Shown here: positions 15,186 to 26,824 of the stretch, in pieces
How positions within the stretch are numbered: the first letter of the stretch is position 1
Layout: each line of letters begins with the position of its first letter
Program-made: the position numbers and the translations under genes
Assembly (NCBI GenBank): GCA_902556905.1
Contig: CACDYK010000011.1
Coordinates: 1-47,810 of the forward strand
Length of the DNA: 47,810 nt
DNA from: an uncultured Pelagibacteraceae bacterium
GTDB lineage: Bacteria > Pseudomonadota > Alphaproteobacteria > Pelagibacterales > Pelagibacteraceae
Direction: 5' to 3'
The notes under the pieces: model-generated
Told to the model about the DNA's origin: nothing
What the model saw: the letters and a program-made list of their open reading frames with translations, nothing else
The model's database searches: none

Positions 15186-16454
15186 ATGACAACAAGTAAT
15201 AAAAATATTCTTTACTGTTCTTTTTGTGGAAAGAGCCAACATGAAGTAAGAAAACTTATAGCTGGCCCAACAGTATTCATTTGCGATGAATGTGTTGAGT
15301 TGTGTATGGATATTATTAAAGAAGAAAGTAAAGATACTTTTGTTAAACATCAAGATGGACTTCCTTCACCGAAAGAAATTTGCTCGGTTTTAGATGATTA
15401 TGTAATTGGTCAACCACATGCAAAAAAAGTTTTATCAGTTGCTGTCCACAATCATTATAAAAGACTAAATTATGAGAGCAAAACTAGCAAAAACGTTGAA
15501 CTTGCAAAATCCAATATACTTTTAGTGGGACCTACAGGTTGTGGTAAAACTTTACTGGCTCAAACTTTAGCGAGAATTTTAGATGTTCCTTTTACAATGG
15601 CAGATGCAACAACATTAACAGAAGCTGGTTATGTAGGAGAAGATGTTGAAAATATTATTTTAAAATTATTACAAGCATCAGATTACAACGTTGAAAAGGC
15701 TCAAAGAGGAATTGTTTATATTGATGAAGTAGATAAGATTAGTAGAAAATCTGAAAATCCATCAATTACTCGAGATGTTTCTGGTGAAGGTGTTCAACAA
15801 GCATTATTAAAAATTATGGAAGGAACAGTTGCAAGCGTTCCACCCCAAGGAGGAAGAAAGCACCCGCAACAAGAATTTTTACAGGTTGATACAACAAATA
15901 TATTATTTATTTGTGGAGGTGCTTTTGCTGGACTTGATAAGATTATTTCTCAAAGAGATAAAGGTACATCAATAGGTTTTGGTGCTGATGTTAAAAACAC
16001 TCAAGATAAAAAAACTGGTGAATGGATGAAAACATTAGAACCAGAGGATCTATTAAAATTTGGTCTAATACCAGAATTTATTGGAAGATTACCTATGATA
16101 GCAACTCTTGAAGATTTAGACGAAAAATCATTAATTAAAATTTTGCAAGAACCAAAGAACTCATTAACAAAACAATACCAAGAATTATTTAAACTTGATG
16201 GAGCTAAATTAACTTTTAAAGAAAATGCATTAAAAGAAATTGCTCAAAAAGCCATTAAGAAGAAAACTGGCGCAAGAGGTTTGAGATCTATTTTAGAAAA
16301 TATATTATTAAAAACAATGTATGACCTTCCTAGCCAAGAAAATATAGAAGAAGTAATTGTTGACGCAGGAGCAGCCAAAGGACAGTCTCAGCCTATATTG
16401 GTTCATGCTAAAGTTGACAGTAAATCAAAGTCTAATAAGCCATCAGCGGCTTAA
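15186..16454 (+). CDS. clpX: ATP-dependent Clp protease ATP-binding subunit ClpX
   Basis: 422 aa. N-terminal zinc-binding domain with Cys11, Cys14, Cys33 and Cys36. AAA+ domain with Walker A GPTGCGKT (about 117-124), the pore-loop GYVG (about 153-156), Walker [11 protein letters not shown] (about 178-187), sensor elements and the IGF-type loop (IGFGAD) that docks onto ClpP. The C-terminal [11 protein letters not shown] box is complete. It unfolds tagged proteins and feeds them to ClpP. Located after clpP with its own probable promoter. Confidence 0.97.
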   Translation: MTTSNKNILYCSFCGKSQHEVRKLIAGPTVFICDECVELCMDIIKEESKDTFVKHQDGLPSPKEICSVLDDYVIGQPHAKKVLSVAVHNHYKRLNYESKTSKNVELAKSNILLVGPTGCGKTLLAQTLARILDVPFTMADATTLTEAGYVGEDVENIILKLLQASDYNVEKAQRGIVYIDEVDKISRKSENPSITRDVSGEGVQQALLKIMEGTVASVPPQGGRKHPQQEFLQVDTTNILFICGGAFAGLDKIISQRDKGTSIGFGADVKNTQDKKTGEWMKTLEPEDLLKFGLIPEFIGRLPMIATLEDLDEKSLIKILQEPKNSLTKQYQELFKLDGAKLTFKENALKEIAQKAIKKKTGARGLRSILENILLKTMYDLPSQENIEEVIVDAGAAKGQSQPILVHAKVDSKSKSNKPSAA

Positions 16455-16493
16455 TATCCTTAATAACTAACAAAAACCTATTGCAATATAAAA

Positions 16494-16499
16494 TATAAT
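16494..16499 (+). promoter_or_regulatory. Candidate -10 box upstream of lon
   Basis: TATAAT lies 15 bases before the lon ATG in the 60-base clpX-lon spacer. No good -35 is visible, so read-through from clpX is equally possible. Confidence 0.25.
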
Positions 16500-16514
16500 A
16501 TCCATATTAATGTC

Positions 16515-18893
16515 ATGGACGTTAAAATCACACTACCTTTATTACCGCTTAGAGACATAGTTGTGTTTCCAAGCATGGTAATCCCTTTATTTGTTGGAAG
16601 AGATAAATCTATCTCTGCTTTAAATGAGGTAATGAAAAAAGATAAAAAAATAATTCTTGTTACTCAAAAGAATTCTGAAATCGATGATCCTAAAAAAACA
16701 GACATATTTATGTATGGTTGTGAAGGAAGTATTCTTCAACTTTTAAAACTTCCAGACGGAACTGTTAAAGTCCTAGTAGAAGGTATTAAGAGAGTAAAAA
16801 TTTTAGATTTTAAAGATAATGATAAGTTTATAACTTGTGACTATGCTCACTATAATGATGTTGTGACCAAAGAAGAGGATTTATACCCGCTTGCTGCAAC
16901 TGCTTTAAGAAGATTGGAAAAATTAACTTCTATTAATAAAAAAGTTTCAAGTGAAACTATTAATACAATTAAACAACTTAAAGACCCATCTCAAATTGCA
17001 GATAACATAGCATCTCATATAAATGCGACTATTTCAGAGAAACAACAAATTTTTGAAACAACAGATGTGAAGAAAAGACTAAATGCAATTATCAAAATAA
17101 TGGAAAATGAAACTAGTATTATAGGGGTCGAAAAAAGAATTAGAGGAAGAGTTAAAACTCAAATGGAAAAAACCCAAAGAGAATATTATTTAAATGAGCA
17201 GTTAAAAGCTATTCAAAAAGAACTCGGTGAAATTGAAGACGGTAAAGATGAAACAGCTAGTCTTAATAAAGCAATTACTAAGGCTAAAATGCCTAAAGAA
17301 GTTGAAAAGAAATGTCTTCAGGAATTAAAAAAATTAAAAAATATGAGCCCAATGTCTGCAGAGGCAACTGTAGTTCGAAACTATTTAGATTGGATGACTG
17401 AACTCCCATGGCACAAGAAAAGTGAAGTTGATATTGATTTAACAAAAGCTCTAAATATTTTAGATAAAGACCATTTTGGTTTAGAAAAGGTTAAAGAAAG
17501 AATAATTGAATTTCTTGCTGTTCAAAAAAGAATGGAGAAAATTAAAGGACCAATTTTATGTTTAGTTGGACCTCCAGGTGTTGGCAAAACTTCATTAGGA
17601 AAATCTATTGCTAAAGCAACTAATAGAGAGTTTGTTAGAATGTCTGTTGGTGGTATGAGAGATGAAGCAGAGATTAGAGGTCACAGAAGAACTTATATTG
17701 GATCGTTACCTGGAAAAATTATTCAAATGATGAAAAAAGCTGGAACTAAAAACCCACTAATTTTATTAGATGAAATAGACAAAATCGGAAATGATTACAG
17801 GGGTGATCCATCTTCAGCTTTATTAGAAGCCTTAGACCCAGAACAAAATACTACATTTAACGATCATTACTTAGAAGTTGATTATGACTTGTCTGATGTA
17901 ATGTTTGTAACTACAGCTAATACATTAAATATTCTTCCACCACTTTTAGATAGAATGGAAGTTATCAGGCTTGCTGGTTATACAGAGGATGAAAAAATCA
18001 GTATTGCTAATAAATATCTTCTACCAAAACAAATTAAAGATAATGGTGTGAAAGATAAAGAGATGAAATTAGATAACGATATAATCAAGGAAGTTATCAG
18101 AGGCTATACAAAAGAATCTGGTGTTAGAAACTTAGAAAGAGAAATTTCTAAACTAGCAAGAAAAGTTGTTAAGAAGATAGTTGCCGGTGAAGAAAAGGAG
18201 GTAAATATAAATAATAAAAATTTATCTGATTTTTTGGGTATTGCTAAATTTAAATTTGGAGAATTAGAGTCTGAAAATAGAGTAGGAATTGTTACTGGAC
18301 TTGCTTGGACTGAGTATGGTGGAGAAATTTTAAAAATTGAAACTGTAACAATGCCAGGAAAAGGTAGGATGCAAATTACAGGAAAACTTGGAGATGTTAT
18401 GCAAGAGTCTGTTAAAGCAGCTAAATCTTTTGTAAGATCTAAATGTTTAGAGTACGGAATTATACCTCCTTTGTTTGAAAAAAAAGACTTTCATATTCAT
18501 GTACCAGAAGGAGCAACACCAAAAGATGGTCCATCAGCAGGAATTGGAATGGTGACTTCTATAGTTTCATCAATAACTGGAATTCCTGTAAGAAGAGATG
18601 TTGCGATGACAGGAGAGGTTACTTTAACTGGTCAAGTATTACCAATAGGTGGATTAAAAGAAAAACTATTAGCAGCTCACAGAGCTGGAATTAAAGAAGT
18701 ATTGATACCTAAAGAAAATGAAAAAGACTTAATTGATATGCCAAAGAAAATTATTGATGATATTAAAATTACTCCAGTTGAATATGCTGATCAAGTTTTA
18801 AAAGTTGCTTTAACCAAGGAACTTAAAAGAACTGAGTGGGTTGAGGTTGATATATCAAAAAAAGATGACAAATCCCAAGCTAGTATTCAATAA
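16515..18893 (+). CDS. lon: ATP-dependent protease La (Lon)
   Basis: 792 aa, full length for LonA. N-terminal substrate-recognition domain starts LPLLPLRDIVVFPSM; long coiled-coil region around 190-280; AAA+ domain with Walker A GPPGVGKT (about 354-361) and Walker B ILLDEIDKI; C-terminal serine-lysine protease domain with catalytic Ser674 (DGPSAGIG) and Lys717 (LKEKLLAAHRAG). It degrades damaged and regulatory proteins in the cytoplasm. A second ATG 5 bases upstream is out of frame. The gene ends the quality-control cluster; no hairpin terminator follows before the tRNA promoter. Confidence 0.97.
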   Translation: MDVKITLPLLPLRDIVVFPSMVIPLFVGRDKSISALNEVMKKDKKIILVTQKNSEIDDPKKTDIFMYGCEGSILQLLKLPDGTVKVLVEGIKRVKILDFKDNDKFITCDYAHYNDVVTKEEDLYPLAATALRRLEKLTSINKKVSSETINTIKQLKDPSQIADNIASHINATISEKQQIFETTDVKKRLNAIIKIMENETSIIGVEKRIRGRVKTQMEKTQREYYLNEQLKAIQKELGEIEDGKDETASLNKAITKAKMPKEVEKKCLQELKKLKNMSPMSAEATVVRNYLDWMTELPWHKKSEVDIDLTKALNILDKDHFGLEKVKERIIEFLAVQKRMEKIKGPILCLVGPPGVGKTSLGKSIAKATNREFVRMSVGGMRDEAEIRGHRRTYIGSLPGKIIQMMKKAGTKNPLILLDEIDKIGNDYRGDPSSALLEALDPEQNTTFNDHYLEVDYDLSDVMFVTTANTLNILPPLLDRMEVIRLAGYTEDEKISIANKYLLPKQIKDNGVKDKEMKLDNDIIKEVIRGYTKESGVRNLEREISKLARKVVKKIVAGEEKEVNINNKNLSDFLGIAKFKFGELESENRVGIVTGLAWTEYGGEILKIETVTMPGKGRMQITGKLGDVMQESVKAAKSFVRSKCLEYGIIPPLFEKKDFHIHVPEGATPKDGPSAGIGMVTSIVSSITGIPVRRDVAMTGEVTLTGQVLPIGGLKEKLLAAHRAGIKEVLIPKENEKDLIDMPKKIIDDIKITPVEYADQVLKVALTKELKRTEWVEVDISKKDDKSQASIQ

Positions 18894-18900
18894 TAATTAA

Positions 18901-18929
18901 TTTACTTTATTAAACTGTTGATGTAATAA
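18901..18929 (+). promoter_or_regulatory. Candidate promoter of the tRNA-Val/tRNA-Asp unit
   Basis: TTTACT (18901-18906) and TAATAA (18924-18929) are 17 bases apart, and the tRNA begins 15 bases after the -10-like box, close to the geometry of the tRNA-Leu promoter. Confidence 0.45.
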
Positions 18930-18944
18930 GTAGCCTTATTTTGT

Positions 18945-19020
18945 GGGTGGTTAGCTCAGTTGGTAGAGCATCTCGTTTACACCGAGGGGGTCAAAGGTTC
19001 GAGTCCTTTACTACCCACCA
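18945..19020 (+). tRNA. tRNA-Val (UAC)
   Basis: 76 nt with encoded CCA. Acceptor GGGTGGT pairs with ACTACCC (one G-U); D-arm GCTCAGTTGGTAGAGC; anticodon loop TTTACAC gives UAC; T-arm with TTCGAGT. It precedes tRNA-Asp by 13 bases, so the two are co-transcribed. Confidence 0.96.
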
Positions 19021-19033
19021 AAATAACAAAAGT

Positions 19034-19110
19034 GGGGGTGTAGCTCAGTTGGTTAGAGCGATCGCCTGTCACGCGATAGGTCGAGGGTTCGAGTCCCTTC
19101 ACTCCCGCCA
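19034..19110 (+). tRNA. tRNA-Asp (GUC)
   Basis: 77 nt with encoded CCA. Acceptor GGGGGTG pairs with CACTCCC (one G-U); D-arm GCTCAGTTGGTTAGAGC; anticodon stem around loop CTGTCAC gives GUC; T-loop TTCGAGT. It is 87 bases upstream of nuoA, and read-through into the nuo operon is possible. Confidence 0.96.
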
Positions 19111-19162
19111 CTTTTCCCTATTTTATTCTGTTAATATCAATTAAAATGTGACGTATCAGCTC

Positions 19163-19190
19163 TTCAACAAAGGATAAAAACTGGTATATA
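19163..19190 (+). promoter_or_regulatory. Candidate promoter of the nuo operon, -10 close to the nuoA start
   Basis: TTCAAC (19163-19168), 16-base spacer, TATATA (19185-19190). The -10-like box ends 7 bases before the nuoA ATG, and no SD precedes that ATG, so the transcript may start at the initiation codon. Confidence 0.35.
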
Positions 19191-19197
19191 GACTTCA

Positions 19198-19566
19198 ATG
19201 TTATCTGAATTTTTAAAAGATTACTTACCAATTATACTATTTTTAATTATAGCATTAGGGCTTAGTTGTGTTTTTGTGGTTGTAAATTTTATACTTTCAC
19301 CGAAAAAACCTGACCCAGAAAAATTATCTGCTTATGAGTGTGGATTTGAACCATTTGAAGATTCAAGAATGGAATTTGACGTTAGATTTTATTTAGTTGC
19401 TATTTTGTTTATTATTTTTGATTTGGAAATTGCATTTTTATTTCCTTGGGCAATCTCACTTGGCAATATTGGTATATTAGGATTTTCTTCAATGATGATT
19501 TTTTTATTCATACTTACTATTGGTTTTATTTATGAATGGAAAAAAGGTGCTTTAGATTGGGAATAA
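19198..19566 (+). CDS. nuoA: NADH-quinone oxidoreductase subunit A
   Basis: 122 aa with three transmembrane helices. The family segment [24 protein letters not shown] (about 42-65) with the conserved Cys and acidic residues lies in the loop between helices 1 and 2, followed by [11 protein letters not shown]. It is a small membrane-arm subunit beside the quinone site. It is the first of 14 contiguous nuo genes; no SD is visible before the ATG. Confidence 0.95.
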   Translation: MLSEFLKDYLPIILFLIIALGLSCVFVVVNFILSPKKPDPEKLSAYECGFEPFEDSRMEFDVRFYLVAILFIIFDLEIAFLFPWAISLGNIGILGFSSMMIFLFILTIGFIYEWKKGALDWE

Positions 19567-19578
19567 GTATTAACCACT

Positions 19579-20094
19579 ATGAATAACAAAATAGATCAAG
19601 TCCCAGATGAATTTAAGCAACTTGCTAAAGATTTTAGTGAGAATGGTTTTATTACAACTTCCCTAGACAACTTAATAAACTGGTCTAGATCAGGTTCATT
19701 ACATTGGATGACTTTTGGTCTTGCGTGTTGTGCAGTTGAGATGATGCAAACTGCTATGCCAAGATATGATGTAGAGAGATTTGGAGCTGCACCAAGAGGA
19801 TCGCCTAGACAATCAGATGTAATGATTGTAGCTGGAACTCTTACAAATAAAATGGCACCAGCTTTAAGGAAAGTTTATGATCAAATGCCGGAACCAAGAT
19901 ACGTAATATCTATGGGTAGTTGTGCTAATGGTGGTGGTTACTATCACTATTCATACTCTGTGGTTCGTGGTTGTGATCGAATTGTACCTGTTGATGTTTA
20001 TGTCCCAGGTTGCCCCCCTTCCGCAGAAGCTTTGTTATACGGAATACTTCAGTTACAAAAAAAAATAAGGAACAAAGGTTCGTTTATTAGATAG
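19579..20094 (+). CDS. nuoB: NADH-quinone oxidoreductase subunit B
   Basis: 171 aa. The four ligands of iron-sulfur cluster N2 are present: Cys50 and Cys51 (LACCAVEMM), Cys115 (GSCANGGG) and Cys145 (PGCPPSAEA). N2 is the last cluster of the chain and passes electrons to quinone. The N-terminal 35 residues are charged and variable, as usual. It lies 12 bases after nuoA and 2 before nuoC. Confidence 0.97.
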   Translation: MNNKIDQVPDEFKQLAKDFSENGFITTSLDNLINWSRSGSLHWMTFGLACCAVEMMQTAMPRYDVERFGAAPRGSPRQSDVMIVAGTLTNKMAPALRKVYDQMPEPRYVISMGSCANGGGYYHYSYSVVRGCDRIVPVDVYVPGCPPSAEALLYGILQLQKKIRNKGSFIR

Positions 20095-20096
20095 TC

Positions 20097-20702
20097 ATGA
20101 ATAATTTAGAAGATTTAGAAAAAAAAATAAATTCAGAGTTAACTACTAAAATTAATAGCACTCAAATTAAACATAATCAGTTGTATATTGAGATTGATAA
20201 AGATGATCTAATAGATGTAACACTTTTACTAAAAACAAATCAAGAAACTAAATTTAGACAACTGATTGATGTCACGGTTGTAGATTATCCTGAAAATACA
20301 CAAAGATTTAAAATGGTTTATTTATTTTTAAGCCATGAGTTCAATCAAAGAATTATTCTAAGTTATTTTATAAATGAAAATGAAATAATCCCATCATTAA
20401 CAGCCATTTTTCCAGCAGCTAATTGGATGGAAAGAGAGGTTTTTGATATGTATGGTGTATCATTCAAAGATCATCCTGATCTTAGAAGAATATTAACAGA
20501 TTATGGTTTTAAAGGTCATCCTTTAAGAAAAGATTTCCCTTTAACAGGACATAGTGAGGTTAGATATAGCGAAGAACAAAAAAAAGTTATTAGTGAACCA
20601 GTGAAATTAGAGCAAAATTATAGAAACTTTGATTACGAAAGTCCTTGGGAAGGAACAAAATATATTAAAGAAGAAATAGACAATAATGACAAAAAAAATT
20701 AA
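20097..20702 (+). CDS. nuoC: NADH-quinone oxidoreductase subunit C
   Basis: 201 aa, separate from nuoD as usual in Alphaproteobacteria. The signature ERE(V)[23 protein letters not shown] and the following [12 protein letters not shown] (about 112-150) identify the 30 kDa subunit of the peripheral arm, which has no cofactor. The end overlaps nuoD by 17 bases, the longest overlap in the operon. Confidence 0.96.
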   Translation: MNNLEDLEKKINSELTTKINSTQIKHNQLYIEIDKDDLIDVTLLLKTNQETKFRQLIDVTVVDYPENTQRFKMVYLFLSHEFNQRIILSYFINENEIIPSLTAIFPAANWMEREVFDMYGVSFKDHPDLRRILTDYGFKGHPLRKDFPLTGHSEVRYSEEQKKVISEPVKLEQNYRNFDYESPWEGTKYIKEEIDNNDKKN

Positions 20703-21861
20703 AAATTTAAATTTAAATTTTGGACCTCAACATCCGGCTGCTCATGGTGTTCTAAGATTAATTTTAGAACTAGATGGAGAAGTTGTTGAAAAAGCTGATC
20801 CACACATAGGTTTACTTCACAGAGGAACCGAAAAGTTAATTGAAAACAAAACTTATATGCAAGCTGTTCCTTATTTTGATCGGTTAGATTATGTTGCTCC
20901 CATGAACCAAGAGCATGCTTTTGCTCTAGCTGTTGAAAAGATATTAAATATTGATGTTCCAATTAGAGCGCAATACATAAGAGTAATTTTTTGTGAAATA
21001 GGAAGAATTTTAAGTCATATTTTAAATGTGACTACACAAGCTTTAGATGTTGGTGCTTTAACACCTTCTTTGTGGGGATTTGAAGAGAGAGAGACATTAA
21101 TGACCTTTTACGAAAGAGCCTCAGGTTCTAGACTTCATGCAAATTACTTTAGAGCAGGAGGAGTTCATCAAGATCTTCCTAGTGGACTTGAAAATGACAT
21201 AGAAAAATTTTGTGAATCATTCCCAAAAATTATTGATGATTTGGAAAGTCTTCTGACTGATAATAGAATTTTTAAACAAAGAAATGTTGATATAGGAATT
21301 GTATCAAAACAAGATGCTTTAGATTATTCATTTTCAGGCGTTATGGTGAGAGGATCTGGTGTGCCATGGGATTTAAGAAAATCACAACCATATGATTGTT
21401 ATGATCAATTAAATTTTAAAATTCCTGTTGGTAAAAATGGAGATTGCTATGATCGTTATTTATGTCGAATTGAAGAAATGAAAGAGAGTGTTTCTATAAT
21501 TAAACAATGTCTTTCAAAAATGGAAAAAGGACCAATTAAATCTTTAGATGGAAAAATAAGCCCCCCACCTAAAAAAGATATTAAACAATCTATGGAAGCT
21601 TTAATTCATCATTTTAAACTTTTTACAGAGGGTTATAGAGTTCCAAAAGATGAAATTTATACTGCTGTAGAAGCACCCAAAGGAGAATTTGGTGTATATC
21701 TAATTTCTGATGGTTCAAGCAAACCATATAAATGTAAAATTAGAGCACCTGGATTTTCACATCTTCAAGCTATGGATTATTTAATAAAAGGACACATGTT
21801 AGCCGATGTACCTGCTGTATTAGGGTCTATGGATATAGTTTTTGGAGAGGTTGACAGATGA
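20686..21861 (+). CDS. nuoD: NADH-quinone oxidoreductase subunit D
   Basis: 391 aa. N-terminal [15 protein letters not shown] (about 10-24) carries the quinone-site His, followed by [15 protein letters not shown]. The C-terminal end [30 protein letters not shown] is the family ending. This 49 kDa subunit forms the quinone pocket with NuoB. It overlaps nuoC by 17 and nuoE by 4 bases (ATGA). Confidence 0.97.
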   Translation: MTKKIKNLNLNFGPQHPAAHGVLRLILELDGEVVEKADPHIGLLHRGTEKLIENKTYMQAVPYFDRLDYVAPMNQEHAFALAVEKILNIDVPIRAQYIRVIFCEIGRILSHILNVTTQALDVGALTPSLWGFEERETLMTFYERASGSRLHANYFRAGGVHQDLPSGLENDIEKFCESFPKIIDDLESLLTDNRIFKQRNVDIGIVSKQDALDYSFSGVMVRGSGVPWDLRKSQPYDCYDQLNFKIPVGKNGDCYDRYLCRIEEMKESVSIIKQCLSKMEKGPIKSLDGKISPPPKKDIKQSMEALIHHFKLFTEGYRVPKDEIYTAVEAPKGEFGVYLISDGSSKPYKCKIRAPGFSHLQAMDYLIKGHMLADVPAVLGSMDIVFGEVDR

Positions 21862-22466
21862 GTTTAAGAAGACCAGCAAAAGATCAACCAGAAACTTTTG
21901 AATTTAACTCTTCATCATTAGATGCAGCTAAAACTATAGTTTCAAATTATCCTACAGGAAAACAACAAAGTGCTGTTATGGCTTTATTATATATAGCTCA
22001 AAAGCAAAATAATAATTGGATACCATTAGCTGCAATGAAGTACATAGCTAAATTTTTAGAGATGCCGTACATAAAAGTTTATGAAGTTGCTACTTTTTAC
22101 ACGATGTATAATTTATCTCCTGTTGGTAAATATTTTGTACAAGTTTGTACAACTACTCCATGTATGATTAGAGGAGCCAACAAGTTAGTTGAAGCATGCA
22201 AAGAAAAAATTTCCGAGAATGAATCAGAGCTATCATCTGATAAAAGTTGTTCTTGGATGGAAGTAGAGTGTCTTGGGGCATGTGTAAACGCACCCATGAT
22301 GCAGATTAATGATGATTATTACGAAGATCTTGATAAAGGAAAAACTTTAGAAATCTTAGATCAAATTTTAAGTGGTAAAACACCAAAACCAGGATCTTAT
22401 AGAGGACGTGTAAATAATGAACCTGAAAATAATAGAAAAACATTGATGGATTTAAAAAATGCTTAA
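21858..22466 (+). CDS. nuoE: NADH-quinone oxidoreductase subunit E
   Basis: 202 aa. The thioredoxin-like domain binds the 2Fe-2S cluster N1a: CTTTPC (two Cys in the x4 pattern) and CLGAC (two Cys in the x3 pattern). The preceding [17 protein letters not shown] segment is typical. The C-terminal 30 residues are a charged extension, common in alphaproteobacterial NuoE. It overlaps nuoF by 8 bases. Confidence 0.96.
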   Translation: MSLRRPAKDQPETFEFNSSSLDAAKTIVSNYPTGKQQSAVMALLYIAQKQNNNWIPLAAMKYIAKFLEMPYIKVYEVATFYTMYNLSPVGKYFVQVCTTTPCMIRGANKLVEACKEKISENESELSSDKSCSWMEVECLGACVNAPMMQINDDYYEDLDKGKTLEILDQILSGKTPKPGSYRGRVNNEPENNRKTLMDLKNA

Positions 22467-23790
22467 AGACAAAGATAGAATTTTTCAAAACCTATACAAT
22501 GATATGGGATCAGATGTTTCTTCGTCTCAAAAAAGAGGTGATTGGGTTAATACCAAAGAATTAATAGATAAAGGAAGAGATTGGATAATTAATGAAATTA
22601 AATCTTCACAATTAAGAGGAAGAGGTGGAGCGGGATTTCCAACTGGATTGAAATGGTCTTTTGCACCTAAAGAGGTTGGATCCAGACCTCATTATTTGGT
22701 AATTAATGGAGATGAGTCTGAACCAGGTACATGTAAAGATAGAGATATCTTAAGATTTGAACCTCATAAGTTAATAGAAGGTTGCTTAATTGCCTCTTAC
22801 GCTGTTCAAGCACATGTTTGTTATATTTATATCAGAGGTGAATATTTTATTGATGGCCAAAAACTTCAATCCGCAATTGATGAAGCTTATGAAAAAAAAT
22901 TAATTGGTAAAAATGCAGCTGGTACAGGATGGGACTTAGATATTTATATTCATTATGGTGCTGGAGCTTATATATGTGGTGAGGAAACTGCATTACTTGA
23001 AAGTATTGAGGGAAAAAAAGGTCAACCAAGATTAAAACCACCATTCCCAGCTTTAATAGGTCTTTATGGGTGTCCAACAATTATTAATAATGTTGAAACT
23101 ATAGCAGTAGTTCCTACAATTTTAAGACGTAGTGGACAATGGTTTGCCTCTTTGGGTAGAGAAAAAAATACAGGTACTAAAATTTTTTGTATTTCAGGAA
23201 ATGTAAATAATCCATGTAATGTTGAAGAAGAAATGAATATTCCTTTAAAGGAATTAATTGAAGTTCATGCGGGTGGTGTCATAGGAGGTTGGGATAACTT
23301 ACAAGCAGTAATTCCTGGTGGTTCATCAATGCCTTTAATACCTAAAGAAAAATGCGAAACATTAACTATGGATTTTGATTCTTTAATGGCTGAAAAAAGT
23401 GGACTAGGTACCGCTGGAATAGTTGTGATAAATAAAGATCAAGACATCATTAAATGTATGGCAAGAATTGCTAGATTTTATAAACATGAAAGTTGTGGTC
23501 AATGTACACCATGTAGAGAAGGATCTGGATGGATGTGGAGAATGTTAGAACGTATGTCAAAAGGTGAAGCAACAAAAGACGAAGTTGATATGTTAGGTGA
23601 TGTGACAAATCAAATAGCTGGCCACACTATATGTGCATTTGGAGAAGGTTCTTCTTGGCCCGTACAGGGATTGTTGAGACATTTTAAAAAAGAAATTGAA
23701 GATAGAAATAACTTAAGTCCTATTCATGAGAAAAAAAATAATATTCCTTATTTAGTCGATCAACACTTATTGGATAAAAAAAATGCTTAA
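22459..23790 (+). CDS. nuoF: NADH-quinone oxidoreductase subunit F
   Basis: 443 aa. NADH/FMN-binding segment [14 protein letters not shown] starts at residue 53, with the second nucleotide segment [19 protein letters not shown] near 170. The N3 4Fe-4S cluster ligands are Cys346, Cys349, Cys352 ([12 protein letters not shown]) and Cys392. It oxidises NADH and starts the electron chain. It overlaps both neighbours by 8 bases. Confidence 0.97.
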   Translation: MLKDKDRIFQNLYNDMGSDVSSSQKRGDWVNTKELIDKGRDWIINEIKSSQLRGRGGAGFPTGLKWSFAPKEVGSRPHYLVINGDESEPGTCKDRDILRFEPHKLIEGCLIASYAVQAHVCYIYIRGEYFIDGQKLQSAIDEAYEKKLIGKNAAGTGWDLDIYIHYGAGAYICGEETALLESIEGKKGQPRLKPPFPALIGLYGCPTIINNVETIAVVPTILRRSGQWFASLGREKNTGTKIFCISGNVNNPCNVEEEMNIPLKELIEVHAGGVIGGWDNLQAVIPGGSSMPLIPKEKCETLTMDFDSLMAEKSGLGTAGIVVINKDQDIIKCMARIARFYKHESCGQCTPCREGSGWMWRMLERMSKGEATKDEVDMLGDVTNQIAGHTICAFGEGSSWPVQGLLRHFKKEIEDRNNLSPIHEKKNNIPYLVDQHLLDKKNA

Positions 23791-25822
23791 ACTTAAAGTA
23801 AATGATATTGATGTAGAAGTTGAAGAGGGATTAACAGTTCTTCAGGCTTGTGAAAAAGCAGGAGTTGAAATTCCTAGGTTTTGTTATCACGAAAAACTTT
23901 CCATAGCAGGAAATTGCAGAATGTGTTTAGTTGAAATGGAAAAATCTCCAAAACCAGTAGCTTCTTGTGCAATGCCAGCAGCAGAAGGGATGAATATAAA
24001 AACAAATACAGCCTTTATTGAGAAAGCAAGAAAAGGTGTAATGGAATTTTTACTAGCTAACCATCCACTAGATTGTCCTGTTTGTGATCAAGGTGGAGAA
24101 TGCGATCTTCAGGATCAATCAATGTTTTATGGAGTAGATAAATCAAGATTCAAAGAAAATAAAAGATCTGTTCCTGAAAAAAATATGGGTCCTTTAATTA
24201 AAACTCAAATGACAAGATGTATCCATTGTACGCGTTGTGTAAGGTTTGCTACAGAAGTAGCAGGTGTTCCAGAAATTGGCGCAATTGGCAGAGGAGAAGA
24301 TATGCAAATTACAACGTATTTAGAGCAATCAATGCAATCTGAGCTTTCTGCGAACGTAGTAGATTTATGTCCTGTTGGAGCATTAACTTCAAAACCATAT
24401 GTATTTGAAGCAAGACCTTGGGAGCTCAAAAAAACCGAGTCCATAGATGTTATGGATGCTGTTGGATCAAATATAAGAGTTGATACCTATGACTGGGAAG
24501 TAAAAAGGGTATTACCTATTATTAACGAAGATATTAATGAAGAGTGGATTTCAGATAAAACAAGATATGCTTGTGATGGTCTTTTAAATCAAAGATTAGA
24601 TACACCTTTTATTAAATATAATGGAAAATTTGAAAAAGCTTCGTGGGAAGAAGTTTATAAAATTATTAAATCAAAGTTTGAAAATACTTCAAAAGAAAAA
24701 GTTTGTGGTTTTGTTGGTGATTTAACAAACATGGAAACAAGTTATATTTTTAAAGAATTTTTTGATCGAACGTTAGATATACAAAATTATGATTCTAGAT
24801 CAGATAATCGATTTGTTGATATAAATAAAAGAGAAAACTATTTGTTTAATTCTTCTATTAATGGAATTGAAGATTCTGATTTAATTTTTCTAATCGGAAC
24901 AAATCCTAGATATGAAGCAACTATTTTAAATGCAAGAATTAGAAAATCTTTTTTAAACAATAATACTAAAGTTATTTCATTAAATGATTTAGGTGATTTA
25001 ACTTTCCTGTATGAAAGTTTAGATGGTCAAATTCAAACATTAAAAGATATTTTTGAAGGTAATCATGAAATTTCAAAAAAAATTATAGCAGCAGATAAAC
25101 CAATGATAATATTGGGAGAGTCATTGTTAAATTTAAAATCTTCAAAATATTTCTTTAACAAAATCAAGGAATTTCTTGTTTCAAATAACAAAATTAATAA
25201 TGATTGGAATTCATTTAATGTTTTATCTTCTGATGCCGCAACAGTGGGTAATTTTGATCTTGGTTTAGTTAATGAACATAATAATTTATTAGAAGATTTA
25301 CAAAATCATAAATTTGATATTATTTATTTAGCAGGTCAAGATAATTTAAATTTTGATAAAAAAGATGAATTCATAATTTACCAAGGTAGCCATGGTGATA
25401 AAGGTGCTGAAATGGCTGACATTATTTTACCAGGTTCTGCTTATACAGAACAAGATGGTTTTTTTACAAATTTAGAAGGCAATCTTCAAAAAGCTTATAA
25501 AGCCTCATATCCTCCAGGAGATGCAAAAGAAGATTGGCAAATCATTAATGAGCTTGCTGAAGTTATGAATAATAGAAAATTATTTAATGATAAAGATGAA
25601 TTAGAAAGCAGTATGATTAATTATCTTAATTTACAAAAAGAAAAACAGAATAGCTTTGTTGATCAAAATAAAGATATCAGTTTAGATGATTTTAACAATG
25701 AGTCACTCAGTGTTAATGTTAAAGATTATTATTTTTCTAATGTAATTGCTAGATCTTCAAAAACAATGGTTGAATGCAATAATTCAAAGTTAAATTTTAA
25801 ATCCACAGGAACAGAAGGATAA
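23783..25822 (+). CDS. nuoG: NADH-quinone oxidoreductase subunit G
   Basis: 679 aa. The N-terminal 2Fe-2S domain has C.....C(R)MC; the His/Cys 4Fe-4S motif follows in [21 protein letters not shown]; then [10 protein letters not shown] with a distant Cys in [12 protein letters not shown] supplies another 4Fe-4S cluster. The C-terminal half is a molybdopterin-oxidoreductase-like fold without the cofactor. It is the largest peripheral-arm subunit. The C-terminal third is rich in Asn, Lys and Asp and poorly conserved, as the low-GC bias would predict. Confidence 0.97.
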   Translation: MLKLKVNDIDVEVEEGLTVLQACEKAGVEIPRFCYHEKLSIAGNCRMCLVEMEKSPKPVASCAMPAAEGMNIKTNTAFIEKARKGVMEFLLANHPLDCPVCDQGGECDLQDQSMFYGVDKSRFKENKRSVPEKNMGPLIKTQMTRCIHCTRCVRFATEVAGVPEIGAIGRGEDMQITTYLEQSMQSELSANVVDLCPVGALTSKPYVFEARPWELKKTESIDVMDAVGSNIRVDTYDWEVKRVLPIINEDINEEWISDKTRYACDGLLNQRLDTPFIKYNGKFEKASWEEVYKIIKSKFENTSKEKVCGFVGDLTNMETSYIFKEFFDRTLDIQNYDSRSDNRFVDINKRENYLFNSSINGIEDSDLIFLIGTNPRYEATILNARIRKSFLNNNTKVISLNDLGDLTFLYESLDGQIQTLKDIFEGNHEISKKIIAADKPMIILGESLLNLKSSKYFFNKIKEFLVSNNKINNDWNSFNVLSSDAATVGNFDLGLVNEHNNLLEDLQNHKFDIIYLAGQDNLNFDKKDEFIIYQGSHGDKGAEMADIILPGSAYTEQDGFFTNLEGNLQKAYKASYPPGDAKEDWQIINELAEVMNNRKLFNDKDELESSMINYLNLQKEKQNSFVDQNKDISLDDFNNESLSVNVKDYYFSNVIARSSKTMVECNNSKLNFKSTGTEG

Positions 25823-25823
25823 A

Positions 25824-26822
25824 ATGGAATACATTAATATAGTTTTTCTGGAGGTTTATAAGATTTTATTTTTGTTGGTGCCAGTCCTTGTATCAGTTGC
25901 CATGATAGTTTGGTTGGATCGACGAGTTTGGGCATTTGTTCAAAAAAGACAAGGACCAAATGTTGTTGGACCGTTTGGATTACTCCAATCACTAGCAGAT
26001 GCGCTAAAATACATATTCAAAGAAATAATTATCCCATCTACTTCAAATAAAGTCATTTTTATATTAGCACCAATAGTAACAATGACATTAGCTTTAATTT
26101 CTTGGGCAGTGATACCGTTTAGCGCAACTCTAGTTTTAGCTGACATAAATGTCGGTATACTCTATTTATTTGCAGTTTCATCTTTAGGTGTTTATGGAAT
26201 TATAATGGGAGGCTGGGCCTCGAATTCAAAATATCCTTTTCTTGGAGCGATAAGATCTGCGGCTCAAATGGTATCTTATGAAGTATCTATAGGAGTAATA
26301 ATTATTAATGTATTGTTATGTGTTGGATCATTAAATTTAAACGATATTGTTGAAGCTCAACAAAATCTTTGGTTTATAATTCCATTATTTCCAATGTTTG
26401 TTATTTTTTTTATTTCAGCATTAGCTGAAACAAACAGACCTCCTTTTGACTTACCTGAGGCAGAAGCAGAATTAGTAGCAGGTTATCAAACAGAATATTC
26501 TGGAATGATGTATGCAATGTTTTGGCTGGGTGAGTATGCTAATATTTTATTGATGTGTGCAATGGGTGCTATTTTATTTTTGGGAGGATGGATGTCTCCT
26601 ATAGAAGTCTATCCGTTTACACTCGTTCCAGGTGCAATATGGTTAATATTAAAAATACTATTACTTTTTATTTTATTTGCGCTAGTTAAAGCTATTGTTC
26701 CAAGATATAGATACGATCAACTAATGAGACTAGGTTGGAAAGTTTTCTTACCATTGTCTTTAACTTGGGTGGTTTTAACTTCTAGCTATTTATTTTATTT
26801 CAATCTTTTACCAACAAATTAA
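25824..26822 (+). CDS. nuoH: NADH-quinone oxidoreductase subunit H
   Basis: 332 aa with eight membrane helices. Signatures: [23 protein letters not shown] in the first loop, [23 protein letters not shown] in the loop near residue 210, and [14 protein letters not shown] near the C-terminus. It links the quinone pocket to the proton-pumping arm. It begins 1 base after the nuoG stop. Confidence 0.97.
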   Translation: MEYINIVFLEVYKILFLLVPVLVSVAMIVWLDRRVWAFVQKRQGPNVVGPFGLLQSLADALKYIFKEIIIPSTSNKVIFILAPIVTMTLALISWAVIPFSATLVLADINVGILYLFAVSSLGVYGIIMGGWASNSKYPFLGAIRSAAQMVSYEVSIGVIIINVLLCVGSLNLNDIVEAQQNLWFIIPLFPMFVIFFISALAETNRPPFDLPEAEAELVAGYQTEYSGMMYAMFWLGEYANILLMCAMGAILFLGGWMSPIEVYPFTLVPGAIWLILKILLLFILFALVKAIVPRYRYDQLMRLGWKVFLPLSLTWVVLTSSYLFYFNLLPTN

Positions 26823-26824
26823 TT

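Noticed and set aside
15090..15353. An 87-residue minus-strand frame across the clpP-clpX spacer
   Set aside because: It covers the zinc-finger coding part of clpX and the TATAAT-containing spacer; no recognisable domain and Phe/Ile/Asn-rich antisense composition.
18941..19144. A 67-residue open frame on the plus strand
   Set aside because: It reads through tRNA-Val and tRNA-Asp; the peptide is a translation of tRNA sequence.
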